Shown here: positions 37,979 to 46,736 of the stretch, piece after piece | Layout: every line of letters begins with the position of its first letter | Numbering within the stretch: the stretch's first letter is position 1 | Source: Bacillus thuringiensis | GTDB taxonomy: Bacteria > Bacillota > Bacilli > Bacillales > Bacillaceae_G | Assembly (NCBI RefSeq): GCF_014932895.1 | Contig: NZ_JACYOF010000002.1 | Location: forward strand, 744,001 to 808,000 | Reading direction: 5' to 3' | DNA length: 64,000 bases | The notes under the pieces: model-generated | The model's input: only the letters and a program-made list of their open reading frames with translations | Database searches by the model: none | Told to the model about the DNA's origin: nothing | Position numbers and translations under genes: made by a program

Positions 37979-39259
37979 TTAAAAATGCAACCAACCTCTT
38001 AGGCGCGATGCTTCTACAATCTTGTGAACCCCTTCAATATAAGCAGCAATTTTCATATTTACTCCATAGCGTTTAGAAGTGTCAAGTACGCTAGAAAAAC
38101 TAGTGGTAATTTTCTCCTTTAAACATTGATCAACATATTGCTCTGTCCAGTAATATCCTTGGTTATTTTGACACCATTCGAAATAAGAAACAATCACGCC
38201 ACCAGAGTTTGCTAAAATATCTGGAACCACCAAAATTCCCTTTTCTTCTAACATAGTGATCGCTTCTTTTGTTGTTGGACCATTTGCAGCCTCAATGATA
38301 ATCTTACATCCAAGCCTTTCTGCATTATGTTTCGTAATCACTCCCCCAATTGCCGCTGGAATGAGTACATCACATTCTTTTTCTAACAACTCCTGGTTAG
38401 AAATTGTTTTACTAAAGAGATTCGATACTACACCAAAAGAATCTCTGTTTTCTAGTAAATAAGGAACATCGAGACCGTCTGGATTATAAATCCCTCCTAT
38501 AGCATCTGATACCCCAACTACCTTCACACCAATATCATATAAATATTTCGCCAAATACCCTCCAACATTCCCAAAGCCTTGAATAATAACCCGCATATTT
38601 TGCAGCGGAATTTGTTTTAACTCACTTACTAACTGAAGTGTATACAATACACCTTTAGAAGTTGCTGTTTCCCGGCCCTGTGATCCTCCTAGCATTAACG
38701 GTTTCCCGGTAATAAAGCCCGGAGAGTCAAACTCTCTTATATGATCATATTCATCTAGCATCCAAGCCATAATTTGCGCATTTGTGTACATATCAGGGGC
38801 TGGAATATCTTTCGTCGGTCCTACAATTTGACTTACTGCTCTTACATACCCACGACTTAGTAACTCTAGCTCTCTAAAACTCAGCTCCTGCGGATTACAA
38901 ATAATCCCTCCCTTTGCACCTCCATATGGCAGTCCTGTCACTCCACATTTTAGGCTCATCCAGCCGGCAAGTGCTTTTACTTCTTCTGCCGTAACATCTG
39001 GATGGAATCTAATACCGCCTTTTGTTGGCCCTGCTGCGTCGTTATGCTGAGCGCGATACCCTTGAAATACCTTTGTTGTTCCATCATCCATTCGAACAGG
39101 AATGCTTACTTCTAAAAAGCGCATTGGTTTTTTCAGAAATTCGAATACTTCGTTTGGATAACGTAAAAAATGAAGCGCCTCTTTTAATATAGCTTGAAAT
39201 TCCTCTAAAGGATTTTCAAGCTCAACTGTATTTGTTTGTTTTTCTGATTGAATTGGCAC
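37979..39259 (-). CDS. NAD-specific glutamate dehydrogenase (RocG/GudB type)
   Basis: A 426-residue dehydrogenase that converts glutamate to 2-oxoglutarate and ammonia. KGGIRFHPDV, the substrate lysines in MSLKCGVTGLPYGGAKGGI, PAPDMYTN and the nucleotide loop IQGFGNVGGYLA are intact. The GTG at 39259 is chosen since a longer frame would begin inside the -12 element of its sigma-54 promoter. In B. subtilis rocG is likewise SigL-dependent but RocR-activated. Here the neighbouring activator is a different PAS/AAA+ protein. Confidence 0.92.
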   Translation of the reverse strand: MPIQSEKQTNTVELENPLEEFQAILKEALHFLRYPNEVFEFLKKPMRFLEVSIPVRMDDGTTKVFQGYRAQHNDAAGPTKGGIRFHPDVTAEEVKALAGWMSLKCGVTGLPYGGAKGGIICNPQELSFRELELLSRGYVRAVSQIVGPTKDIPAPDMYTNAQIMAWMLDEYDHIREFDSPGFITGKPLMLGGSQGRETATSKGVLYTLQLVSELKQIPLQNMRVIIQGFGNVGGYLAKYLYDIGVKVVGVSDAIGGIYNPDGLDVPYLLENRDSFGVVSNLFSKTISNQELLEKECDVLIPAAIGGVITKHNAERLGCKIIIEAANGPTTKEAITMLEEKGILVVPDILANSGGVIVSYFEWCQNNQGYYWTEQYVDQCLKEKITTSFSSVLDTSKRYGVNMKIAAYIEGVHKIVEASRLRGWLHF

Positions 39260-39295
39260 AATAACACCCCGCTTTATATTTTTACTAATTGTACA

Positions 39296-39313
39296 AAGCA
39301 ATAATCATGCCAA
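39296..39313 (-). promoter_or_regulatory. Sigma-54 (SigL) promoter of the glutamate dehydrogenase operon
   Basis: On the minus strand TTGGCATGATTATTGCTT. The -24 GG and -12 GC are correctly spaced and the site is nearly identical to the one before the aldehyde dehydrogenase gene. Confidence 0.92.
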
Positions 39314-39374
39314 GTAAAAATACTATGTTAATCATATCGTGTCATCCTCCTACTTATGTATCTTTGAATGACTT

Positions 39375-39388
39375 ATGCAATATTGCAT
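39375..39388. promoter_or_regulatory. Putative activator site (ATGC-N6-GCAT) for the glutamate dehydrogenase operon
   Basis: ATGCAATATTGCAT is a perfect 14-bp palindrome whose half sites equal those at 34970-34983. It lies 62 bp upstream of the -24 element, the same distance as in the other operon, within one base. Confidence 0.72.
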
Positions 39389-39401
39389 GATTATCAAATA
39401 T

Positions 39402-39446
39402 AAAAAGCAAAAGACACCAGAATTTATCCGATGTCTTTTGCTTTTT
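39402..39446 (-). terminator. Terminator of the APC permease gene
   Basis: AAAAAGCAAAAGACA pairs with TGTCTTTTGCTTTTT around a short AT-rich loop. The long stem begins at the permease stop codon. Confidence 0.9.
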
Positions 39447-40794
39447 ACATTTCCTGTACTTCTTCAAAATGCATTTGCGGAGGAGCTGAACGGAACATAT
39501 TTGTAATATATAGAAGGTACCCAATCCCAATAACAGCCCAGCAAATTCCCAGAATAAGTGAATGGATATTGAGGTTAAACCATAGTACAGCTACAGTACC
39601 AGCTCCTAAAATAGGCATAACTAAGAAATTAAAAAAGTCTTTTAGTGTCTTATATCGTTTTTGCTTAATCACATAGTAAGAAATGACAGATAAATTAACA
39701 AATGTAAATGCAATAAGTGCTCCAAAGTTAATAAGAGATGCTGCTGTTTCTAAATCAATGAATATGGCGGAGAGCGAAATAATTCCTACAAAAATAATGT
39801 TATATACTGGAGTTCGCCAGCGGGGATGAATGTATCCGAATATTTTCTGCGGAATTACATTATCTCGCCCCATCACGTACAATAATCGCGATACACTTGT
39901 ATGAGAAGCTAAACCAGACGCGATTGTCCCCATAAAGGTTCCTACTAAAAAGAAAGTTTGAAATAATTTCCCACCAACGTATAGCGCAATTTCTGGAGCT
40001 GCTGATTCTTGATCTTTAAATACAGATGCATCCGGGAAAAAGGATTGTGTAAAATACGTAGTAGTAATGAATAAAATTCCGCCGATTAAAGCAGTAAGAA
40101 AAATAGCTCTAGGAATTGTCTTCTTCGCGTTTGGTGTTTCTTCTGAAAATGTAGTTACTGCATCAAAACCTAAAAATGAAAAACAAAGAATTGTCGCACC
40201 TGCAACTAACGGTGATATTTGTATATCCGATTGGAAAAACGGCTGAATGGAAAAAACTTCTCCTGTTCCCTCTCCCGCTAATAAACCTTTTATAACTAGA
40301 AAAACAAACACAGCCATTACTAGCACTTGAAATGTTACTAAGAACGTGTTGAAATTAGCAGTAACATTGACACTAATAATATTTATAAGTGTAATCAGTA
40401 GAACAAAGCCAATGACCCACGCCCAATCAGGAACACTTGGAAAAAGTGCTGACATATAAATTCTCGTTAATAGTGCGTTCACCATCGGTAGAAACAAATA
40501 ATCCAATAACGCGGACCATCCAACAAGAAATCCAAGCCTTGCACTTATTGTCTTCTGTGTATACGTATAAGCTGATCCCGCGGTAGGAAAAACCTTTACC
40601 ATTTTGCCGTAGCTTGCAGCGGTAAACAACATCCCTGCTAATGCAATCAGATAAGCTCCTGGAACATGCCCACCCGTTTTTTCAGAAACGATCCCAAATG
40701 TATCAAACCCAACCATCGGTGTCATATACCCGACCCCTAGCATAACAATTGACCAAAGCCCTAATGAACGTTTTAAACCAACTGCTTTTCCCAC
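39445..40794 (-). CDS. APC-superfamily amino acid/polyamine permease
   Basis: A 449-residue transporter with twelve helices. The N-terminal [20 protein letters not shown] and [23 protein letters not shown] segments mark it as an APC permease, closest in feel to putrescine or amino acid importers (PuuP-like). It has its own sigma-54 promoter and a cre site, so it is probably the uptake route for the substrate of the neighbouring operons. Confidence 0.86.
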   Translation of the reverse strand: MGKAVGLKRSLGLWSIVMLGVGYMTPMVGFDTFGIVSEKTGGHVPGAYLIALAGMLFTAASYGKMVKVFPTAGSAYTYTQKTISARLGFLVGWSALLDYLFLPMVNALLTRIYMSALFPSVPDWAWVIGFVLLITLINIISVNVTANFNTFLVTFQVLVMAVFVFLVIKGLLAGEGTGEVFSIQPFFQSDIQISPLVAGATILCFSFLGFDAVTTFSEETPNAKKTIPRAIFLTALIGGILFITTTYFTQSFFPDASVFKDQESAAPEIALYVGGKLFQTFFLVGTFMGTIASGLASHTSVSRLLYVMGRDNVIPQKIFGYIHPRWRTPVYNIIFVGIISLSAIFIDLETAASLINFGALIAFTFVNLSVISYYVIKQKRYKTLKDFFNFLVMPILGAGTVAVLWFNLNIHSLILGICWAVIGIGYLLYITNMFRSAPPQMHFEEVQEM

Positions 40795-40849
40795 CTATCA
40801 TTCCCCCTACTTTCTCTATCTAATTTCCAATTAAAAATTGACAACAAAA

Positions 40850-40863
40850 AGGAAACGCTTTCA
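40850..40863. promoter_or_regulatory. cre site between promoter and permease start
   Basis: On the minus strand TGAAAGCGTTTCCT fits the CcpA consensus TGWAARCGYTWNCW at every position. It lies downstream of the sigma-54 promoter, where bound CcpA would act as a roadblock. The surrounding 40795-41212 gap has no gene. Confidence 0.78.
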
Positions 40864-40917
40864 AACAACTGTATATACCACACCAAGTATTACAATCTCC
40901 TTTTGTTTTTAAATATT

Positions 40918-40936
40918 AATGCAATTTTCGAGCCAA
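40918..40936 (-). promoter_or_regulatory. Sigma-54 promoter of the permease gene
   Basis: On the minus strand TTGGCTCGAAAATTGCATT has -24 GG and -12 GC ten bases apart. The match is slightly weaker than the other two (TGGCTC). No ATGC-N6-GCAT repeat was found upstream of it. Confidence 0.8.
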
Positions 40937-41163
40937 GATTTCTGTAATTAAAAAATTCAATTCGAAAAAGAGCATATAGGTGGAATTAGGTCTCATCTCT
41001 TCTTATTTTTTATTCATTTTGACATAAGTTATTCAATCTCTCATACTGCTAAATATAAAAAATATAACTTTAATCCGTGTTTTTTATTTTCACTTCCTCA
41101 AAAATTGGGCTTTACGAGATAGAAATATTTCCATGAAATAATAACATTATGTAAACTACTTAT

Positions 41164-41199
41164 ACAAAAAAGCTGTCTTTATAAAAAAGACAGCTTTTT
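41164..41199 (-). terminator. Terminator of the nrd operon
   Basis: AAAAAAGCTGTCTTT pairs with AAAGACAGCTTTTT around ATAAA. Confidence 0.9.
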
Positions 41200-41212
41200 C
41201 TATAACACTATA

Positions 41213-42181
41213 TTAAAAATTGAATACGAAGTCATCATCCGATAACTTTTCAACATTTGTTGCTTTTACGTATCCATTTCCTTTTACAGAGAAGAAATCA
41301 TGGTTTTTCGTATCTGTACGTAAACCATTTAAAACGATTGGGTTGATTTCTTCTTCTTCAAACTTCGGTTCAAGTCCTAAGTTCATAAGTCCTTTATTCG
41401 CATTGTAACGAACGAAACGATTTACATCCTCTACAAGACCGATAGAAGTGTAAATTTCCTCTGTGTATGCCATTTCAATTTCATATAGTTCCATTAATAA
41501 CTCTTGCGTTTCTTTTTGCACTTCTTGTTGATCTTCTGCGGAAAGCTCTGCGAAGATTTGTTGTGCTAAAATACCGACGAATACGCCGTGAATTGACTCG
41601 TCACGAATTATTAAGTTAATAATCTCACCACTTGCAGTCAATTTTCCTTGCCCTGCTAAGTAAAGTGGATAGAAGAATCCACTATAGAATAAGTAACTTT
41701 CTAAGAACACACTTGCTACCATTGCCATGTATAACTCTTTTTTCGTTACTTCAGGCTTTAATAAACGACGATAGTAACTCGTAATAATACCAGCCTTTTT
41801 CTCAAGTAATGGATGATTATCTACCCATTCAAAAATATCATCAATTTCTTCTTCTGTAGCTAACGTTGTGAAAATATGACTGTAACTCTTCGCATGTACT
41901 TCTTCCATAGCTCCCATGAAAGCTAATACACTTTTCGCTTGTAAATTTTCAAGATGAACAAGTACAAGAGGCATCCCTTCGCCACCTTGTTTCGTATCTA
42001 AAAGTGTTAAGCCACCTAATACACGCTTATAAGCAATTTGCTCTTCTTTTGATAATTGCACCCAAGTATTTTTGTCAGAAGACACTGCGATTTCTTCTTC
42101 TGTCCAAAACTGAGCGATGTTTTGCTTCCAAAACATTAAACTAAAATCATCTTCTTTTTTGTTCCAGTTTACCGCACGCAT
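41213..42181 (-). CDS. nrdF: Class Ib ribonucleotide reductase, beta subunit
   Basis: A 322-residue ferritin-like subunit that holds the Mn/Fe centre and tyrosyl radical. Metal-binding segments GAMEEVHAKSYSHIF, ASVFLESYLFYSGF and IIRDESIHGVF are visible. No intron or intein interrupts it, although such elements are known in nrd genes of this group. It follows nrdE after a 97-bp gap that holds a hairpin. Confidence 0.95.
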   Translation of the reverse strand: MRAVNWNKKEDDFSLMFWKQNIAQFWTEEEIAVSSDKNTWVQLSKEEQIAYKRVLGGLTLLDTKQGGEGMPLVLVHLENLQAKSVLAFMGAMEEVHAKSYSHIFTTLATEEEIDDIFEWVDNHPLLEKKAGIITSYYRRLLKPEVTKKELYMAMVASVFLESYLFYSGFFYPLYLAGQGKLTASGEIINLIIRDESIHGVFVGILAQQIFAELSAEDQQEVQKETQELLMELYEIEMAYTEEIYTSIGLVEDVNRFVRYNANKGLMNLGLEPKFEEEEINPIVLNGLRTDTKNHDFFSVKGNGYVKATNVEKLSDDDFVFNF

Positions 42182-42229
42182 TAAATCGCCCCTTCTCTCT
42201 AAATAAAAATGAAAAATTGATAACTAAGC

Positions 42230-42258
42230 ATGAGCAGGGTTCAGAAAAACCCTGCTCA
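42230..42258 (-). other. Hairpin between nrdE and nrdF
   Basis: TGAGCAGGGTT pairs with AACCCTGCTCA around CAGAAAA (minus strand: GAGCAGGGTTTTTCTGAACC and its partner). No U-tract follows, so it is more likely a processing or stability element than a terminator. Confidence 0.6.
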
Positions 42259-42278
42259 CAATGTCTCACTTTTTCTTA

Positions 42279-44363
42279 TTAAACAGTACAAGCTACGCAC
42301 TCTTCCACGCTTAATTTACGTGTTCTCGTATAATACAGACTCTTCAAGCCTTTTTTATGTGCATAAATGTAGTAACGTGCTAACTCACGTGTTGAAATAT
42401 CACTATTAACATAAAGAATTGTACTAATTCCTTGGTCAATGTGTTCTTGAACTTCAGCGATTAAATCAATTAGTTTAAATTGATTCATGTCGTATGAAGA
42501 TTTATAGTACCAGAACGTATCTTTTGATAAATATGGCATTGGATAATATGTTGTCGCATTCGCATATGTTCTTGATTCGATTTGACTTACGATCGGCATT
42601 ACGCTTGAAGTTGCATTTTGAACATAGCTAATAGACTGTGTTGGAGCGATGGCAAGACGATATGAGTTATATAATCCATTCTTCTGCACTTGCTCTTTTA
42701 AACTTGTCCAATCTTCTTTTGTTGGAATATGAATTCCTTCAAATAATTGCTGAACTTTTTCAGTCAATGGGCTGTAATCTGTCGTTTCATACTTTTCAAA
42801 GTATGTGCCGTTTGCATAATCAGACTTATCGAAGTCTTTAAATGTTTCGCCTTTTTCTTTAGCGATTTCCATACTTTTCTCAATAGAATAGTAATTTAAC
42901 ATCATAAAGAATGTACGAGCGAACTCTTTCGCTTCTGCACTTTCATAAGCGATTTTATTTTTTGCTAAATATCCATGTAAGTTCATTGCACCAAGTCCAA
43001 CTGAATGAAGCTCGTCATTTGCTTTTTTCACAGTTGGTGCATTCGGAATAATCGTCATATCAGAAACAGCTGTTAAAGCTTCCATTCCCGCATGAACTGC
43101 TTCACGAATTTCTTTATTTTCCATTACATTTACGATATTTAACGAACCTAAGTTACAGTTAATATCACGGCGGATAATGTCATCTGTACCGTAATCGTTT
43201 ATTTCAGAAGTTTCTTGAAGCTGGAAGATTTCTGTACACAGGTTCGACATCTTCACAGTTCCAATATCCTTCAGTGGATGTTGGTTATTTGCATTTGATT
43301 TAAACATTAAGTATGGGTAACCAGACTCAAGTTGAATCATAGCAATTTTAATAAGCATATCACGTGCGCTAATATCTAGTGGCTTTTTCTTCACTTTCGG
43401 ATTGCTCATTAATTCATCGTACATTTCATCAATGTCAATATCATCTAAATGCTTTCCGTATTCCTTATACACTGTATAAGGCGCGAAAACATGGAACGGT
43501 TCGTTTTTCTCAGCAAGCTCAAAGAACTTACTTGGGACGATAATTCCGATTGATAGAGACTGAATACGGCTCTTCTCATCGGCATTTATTTTTTTGGTAT
43601 CAAGGAATTCAATAATATCCCAATGGAAAATGTTTAAGTATACTGCACCGGCACCTTTTCGTTGGCCAAGTTGATTCGCATATGAAAATGAATCTTCAAG
43701 CAATTTCATAACAGGTACTACTCCACTTGCAGCATTTTCGATACCTTTAATTTGCTCACCACGTGCGCGTAGCTTAGATAAGTTTAAAGCTACTCCCCCG
43801 CCAATTTTCGATAATTGCATTGCAGTATTAATGTTAAAGCCGATTGAATTTAAGCTATCGTCCATCTCTAACAAGAAACAAGACACCATTTCTCCTCTTC
43901 TGCTTCTTCCCGCATTTAAAAAGGTTGGTGTCGCTGGTTGGTAGTTTTGTTTTACAATCATGCTTGCGAATTGTTTTGCCTTCGCAACATCACCGCGCCC
44001 TAAGTATAATGACACAATTGCTACACGATCTTCATAGCTTTCTAAGTATTGTTTTTGATCATTTGTTTTTAACGCATAATCTTTGTAGAACTTAGATGCT
44101 GCCATATAAGATTGGAACTCGAAGTTTTCACCATAAGCGATGTTATATACTTCTTCTACTTCCTCCAAGCTATACTCGTCCAGAACGTTGTAATAGTAAT
44201 CATGTTCTTTCATATACTCCATTCGCTCTGCCACGCTATTAAAATGAACGGTATTCGCTCTAGCTTCTTCCATAAAGACTTCTAATGCTTCTTTATCTTT
44301 ATGTAGCTGATAGAAACCGTCCTGCATTTGCGTGATTTCATTATTCAGTTCAATGTGTCGCAA
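42279..44363 (-). CDS. nrdE: Class Ib ribonucleotide reductase, alpha subunit
   Basis: A 694-residue catalytic subunit. It has the short N-terminal region of class Ib enzymes, the active-site segments SLNIVNVM, NLCTEIF and SQIESRTYANATTYYP, and the redox-active C-terminal tail ending ECVACTV. The start overlaps nrdI by 14 bp. Uninterrupted by introns or inteins. Confidence 0.96.
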   Translation of the reverse strand: MRHIELNNEITQMQDGFYQLHKDKEALEVFMEEARANTVHFNSVAERMEYMKEHDYYYNVLDEYSLEEVEEVYNIAYGENFEFQSYMAASKFYKDYALKTNDQKQYLESYEDRVAIVSLYLGRGDVAKAKQFASMIVKQNYQPATPTFLNAGRSRRGEMVSCFLLEMDDSLNSIGFNINTAMQLSKIGGGVALNLSKLRARGEQIKGIENAASGVVPVMKLLEDSFSYANQLGQRKGAGAVYLNIFHWDIIEFLDTKKINADEKSRIQSLSIGIIVPSKFFELAEKNEPFHVFAPYTVYKEYGKHLDDIDIDEMYDELMSNPKVKKKPLDISARDMLIKIAMIQLESGYPYLMFKSNANNQHPLKDIGTVKMSNLCTEIFQLQETSEINDYGTDDIIRRDINCNLGSLNIVNVMENKEIREAVHAGMEALTAVSDMTIIPNAPTVKKANDELHSVGLGAMNLHGYLAKNKIAYESAEAKEFARTFFMMLNYYSIEKSMEIAKEKGETFKDFDKSDYANGTYFEKYETTDYSPLTEKVQQLFEGIHIPTKEDWTSLKEQVQKNGLYNSYRLAIAPTQSISYVQNATSSVMPIVSQIESRTYANATTYYPMPYLSKDTFWYYKSSYDMNQFKLIDLIAEVQEHIDQGISTILYVNSDISTRELARYYIYAHKKGLKSLYYTRTRKLSVEECVACTV

Positions 44364-44709
44364 TCTCCCGCACCCTTTCCTTAAAATATTCTACATCGTT
44401 ATTTGTTCCAGATAACTCAAATTTTGATACAATAGGCACTTCATATTTAGCAGAAATTTTGTCAGCACTTGCCCCGAACATGTCTCCCCAGTTACGATTG
44501 CCGCTTGCAGATACGCCTTTTAATTTTTCATTATTGCGCTCTAAAAATTCTAAAACACGTTCTGGTACATTGCCAAAACCTGTCGTATACGTAATTAAAA
44601 TAAAGTCTTCATCTATTACTAGATCTTCACCAATTTGAACGGCCGGCATATTTAATTTGTGAATGAAACGCTTCACGTTTCCCGTCATAGAATCATATGC
44701 AACTAACAT
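44350..44709 (-). CDS. nrdI: Flavodoxin-like NrdI
   Basis: A 119-residue FMN protein required to assemble the dimanganese-tyrosyl radical in NrdF. The phosphate loop YDSMTGNVKRF, the TYTTGFGNVPE loop and the SGNRNWGDMFG FMN-binding loop are present. First gene of the nrdIEF operon, preceded by GGGAGGG. Confidence 0.95.
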   Translation of the reverse strand: MLVAYDSMTGNVKRFIHKLNMPAVQIGEDLVIDEDFILITYTTGFGNVPERVLEFLERNNEKLKGVSASGNRNWGDMFGASADKISAKYEVPIVSKFELSGTNNDVEYFKERVREIATH

Positions 44710-44736
44710 TTCCGACCCTCCCTCTCCAATCTATAC

Positions 44737-44775
44737 TCTCTGTATGTTGTCTCTCGATTTCTCTATATATTGTAT
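44737..44775 (-). promoter_or_regulatory. Putative pair of NrdR boxes
   Basis: On the minus strand ATACAATATATAGAGA (44760-44775) keeps the core CWATATATWG of the NrdR box. A second weaker copy, AGACAACATACAGAGA, lies at 44737-44752, close to the nrdI start. NrdR represses ribonucleotide reductase operons; the sites are a sequence match only. Confidence 0.6.
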
Positions 44776-45186
44776 TACGTTTCAAAATAAGACACAAGAT
44801 ATATGTATAAATTCTTTCTATTTTTAACTTTTACTTTTCGACAAGACAGCCGATTTTTTTCAATACAATGACTATGAAACAACATTCTAAAACTCATGTC
44901 AATAAAGTGCTTTTCAAAAAAGTTGTCAACGAATTTAACCTTATTTAAAAAAAAGTTAACAATATTTTTTGTCATAAAACGGTAAATGCTGGAGGAATAT
45001 ATTTCTCCAGCATCACGCAAAAAAGAACAGACATGAAACGATAATCTGTTCTAACAAACGATTACATTTATCAATTTTACTTTATTAAATATTATACATA
45101 TACTTTCGTTGCTCGTTATATCCTAAAAGATAGCTATTATAGAAAAAGATTATTATTATGGAACTTCAATTTATTTTATGAAAAGT
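44776..45186. other. Intergenic region with one hairpin
   Basis: About 410 AT-rich bases. The only feature is a perfect 9-bp inverted repeat ATGCTGGAG...CTCCAGCAT at 44986-45013, a possible terminator for the gene at 45187 on the minus strand although the U-tract is poor. I see no credible gene. Confidence 0.5.
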
Positions 45187-45504
45187 TTATTCAGAGTGTT
45201 CAATACGCAAAATATCTTTTACAAATATGTGATGTGGATTCTCATCTTTATCAAGCATTGTACATACAGGAGCTTCTTCATCAAAGTATACGATCATTCC
45301 TTCTACGTACTGATATGTATTTTGAACTTGTACAGTTACTTTAATTTCTGCAGCTTGCTCATATGCTCTTTTTATTTTCTGAAGCATTTTTGCCGAACAC
45401 TTTCGTTTCTCCGGATACATAACCATTCCCATAAATCGATTGCCGGCTCTATCTTTCCACATATAATCCCAATGCGGTAATATGCCTTGTTTAAAATCGC
45501 CCAT
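45187..45504 (-). CDS. Conserved small protein, possibly YolD-like
   Basis: A 105-residue basic protein. The first half holds HWDYMWKDRAGNRFMGMVMY; the second half (VEGMIVYFDEEAPVCTMLDK, then FVKDILRIE) has the G-I-I-x3-D and final I-x2-I pattern of small LSM-like barrels such as the YolD group. The family assignment is tentative. The ATG follows AAAGGAGAGG. Confidence 0.65.
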   Translation of the reverse strand: MGDFKQGILPHWDYMWKDRAGNRFMGMVMYPEKRKCSAKMLQKIKRAYEQAAEIKVTVQVQNTYQYVEGMIVYFDEEAPVCTMLDKDENPHHIFVKDILRIEHSE

Positions 45505-45528
45505 AATTCTCCTCTCCTTTATCTTCTA

Positions 45529-45683
45529 TTTATCCCGCATTAACGGGCAGTAAAACTCCCACCTCAAAATTCGGTGAATGCAAGGAAGTTAGGTGGGAGA
45601 TAACTGCCCGTAAAAGCCCGATTGGTTCAACTAATAATCAGTGGGGGATGAACACCCCCCCACTGATTAAAGTTTCACTTTAT
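45529..45683 (-). repeat. bcr1 element, copy D
   Basis: A 155-bp copy in minus orientation, bounded by TTTAT at 45529-45533 and 45679-45683. It keeps CCCGCATTAACGGG, the CTCCCACC/GGTGGGAG pair, AAAGCCCGATTGG and the AATCAGTGGGGG/CCCCCCACTGATT hairpin. It is inserted between two minus-strand genes, and the stop codon of the upstream one lies in the right-hand target duplication. Confidence 0.94.
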
Positions 45684-45874
45684 GAACGTGGCGTTTCTGA
45701 ATATGTATAAATTACTTGTCCGCCGCGCTGTGCGTTCCCAATAATATGTTTAAAATCCTCCCGATTTACTACAACTTTCCTGAACGTATAAAATACATCT
45801 TTCGTTGCAACATACTCCTTTATTTCACCATTTTTCAACTGATCCAAAATTGTATTTGCTAACTGTTCATCCAT
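45680..45874 (-). CDS. Small hypothetical protein (64 aa) ending in a bcr1 target site
   Basis: The ATG at 45874 (MDEQLANTILDQLKNGEIKE) follows AGAGGTG. A frame from 45970 adds 32 residues without a site and is rejected. The product continues VATKDVFYTFRKVVVNREDF with a predicted alpha-beta fold and ends SETPRS. Its TAA falls in the ATAAA duplicated by the bcr1 insertion, so the native reading frame probably also ended there. Family unknown. Confidence 0.68.
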   Translation of the reverse strand: MDEQLANTILDQLKNGEIKEYVATKDVFYTFRKVVVNREDFKHIIGNAQRGGQVIYTYSETPRS

Positions 45875-46118
45875 GTAGTTCACCTCTATGCAATATTTTA
45901 TTTTATCGTATATTCTATAGGTCAACAACTGTAAAATTATCCAGCTGCTATTCTCCAATTTCATATTCATTATTTATAAACAAATTTATTTTACTATATG
46001 TGCACTAAATATCATATACTAACATAGCTACTTCTCTATATCAAACATTTCGACATTCAATCATACAAAGTTTCATACCACTATGTTACAATATATAAAT
46101 AGAACTAGGAGGGATACT

Positions 46119-46697
46119 ATGATTCGGAAAGCAACAAAGACAGATGCAAAGGCAATAGCTCCTTTATTGTATAACGCTCTGCACGAAATTGCTGAAAAAA
46201 TCACTGGTAGCACAGTTGAAGCAAAAGTATTACTTGGACTTGAAACGTGGTTCACAAAAGAAAATAATCGATTGAGCTATGAAAACTGTTTAGTAGCTGA
46301 ACAAGATGGAAAAGCAGTTGGGGTTATTGTCGTTTACCACGGTAGTGACGCTGAACAACTTGATGAACCAATCGTACACTACTTAAGAGAACTACATGAA
46401 GATGAGTCCATTACGTTAGAAAAAGAAGCTGAACTTGATGAGTACTATATTGACACGTTGTCAGTTTCAAATATGTATAGCGGACGTGGCATTGGCTCTC
46501 AGTTAATCGATGCGGCTGAACTTCATGCAGCTGAAAAAGGTCATGAAAAAATCGCCTTACTTGTTAACCTAGAAAACAAACGTGCTTTTTCACTGTATGA
46601 AAAACTAGGTTACAAAAAAGATAAAACCGTGATGCTCGTCGGCGAACCATATGCCCATCTAATAAAACCATTACGTACATTGGTTTCTATATCTTAA
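46119..46697 (+). CDS. GNAT family N-acetyltransferase
   Basis: A 192-residue acetyltransferase. The acetyl-CoA motif is VSNMYSGRGIGSQLIDAAE, followed by ALLVNLENKRAFSLYEKLGY. The ATG at 46119 follows TAGGAGGG. The acceptor substrate cannot be inferred. Confidence 0.9.
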   Translation: MIRKATKTDAKAIAPLLYNALHEIAEKITGSTVEAKVLLGLETWFTKENNRLSYENCLVAEQDGKAVGVIVVYHGSDAEQLDEPIVHYLRELHEDESITLEKEAELDEYYIDTLSVSNMYSGRGIGSQLIDAAELHAAEKGHEKIALLVNLENKRAFSLYEKLGYKKDKTVMLVGEPYAHLIKPLRTLVSIS

Positions 46698-46736
46698 AAA
46701 AAAGCACACGATTTTATATAAAATCGTGTGCTTTTA
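46697..46736. terminator. Bidirectional terminator
   Basis: AAAAGCACACGATTTTAT pairs with ATAAAATCGTGTGCTTTT; a long perfect stem between convergent genes. Confidence 0.93.

Noticed and set aside
41213-44363. Intron or intein in nrdE/nrdF
   Set aside because: Both frames are continuous with normal lengths (694 and 322 residues).
44775-45020. 81-codon minus-strand frame upstream of nrdI
   Set aside because: No ribosome site, low-complexity AT-rich composition and the frame crosses the NrdR/promoter region.
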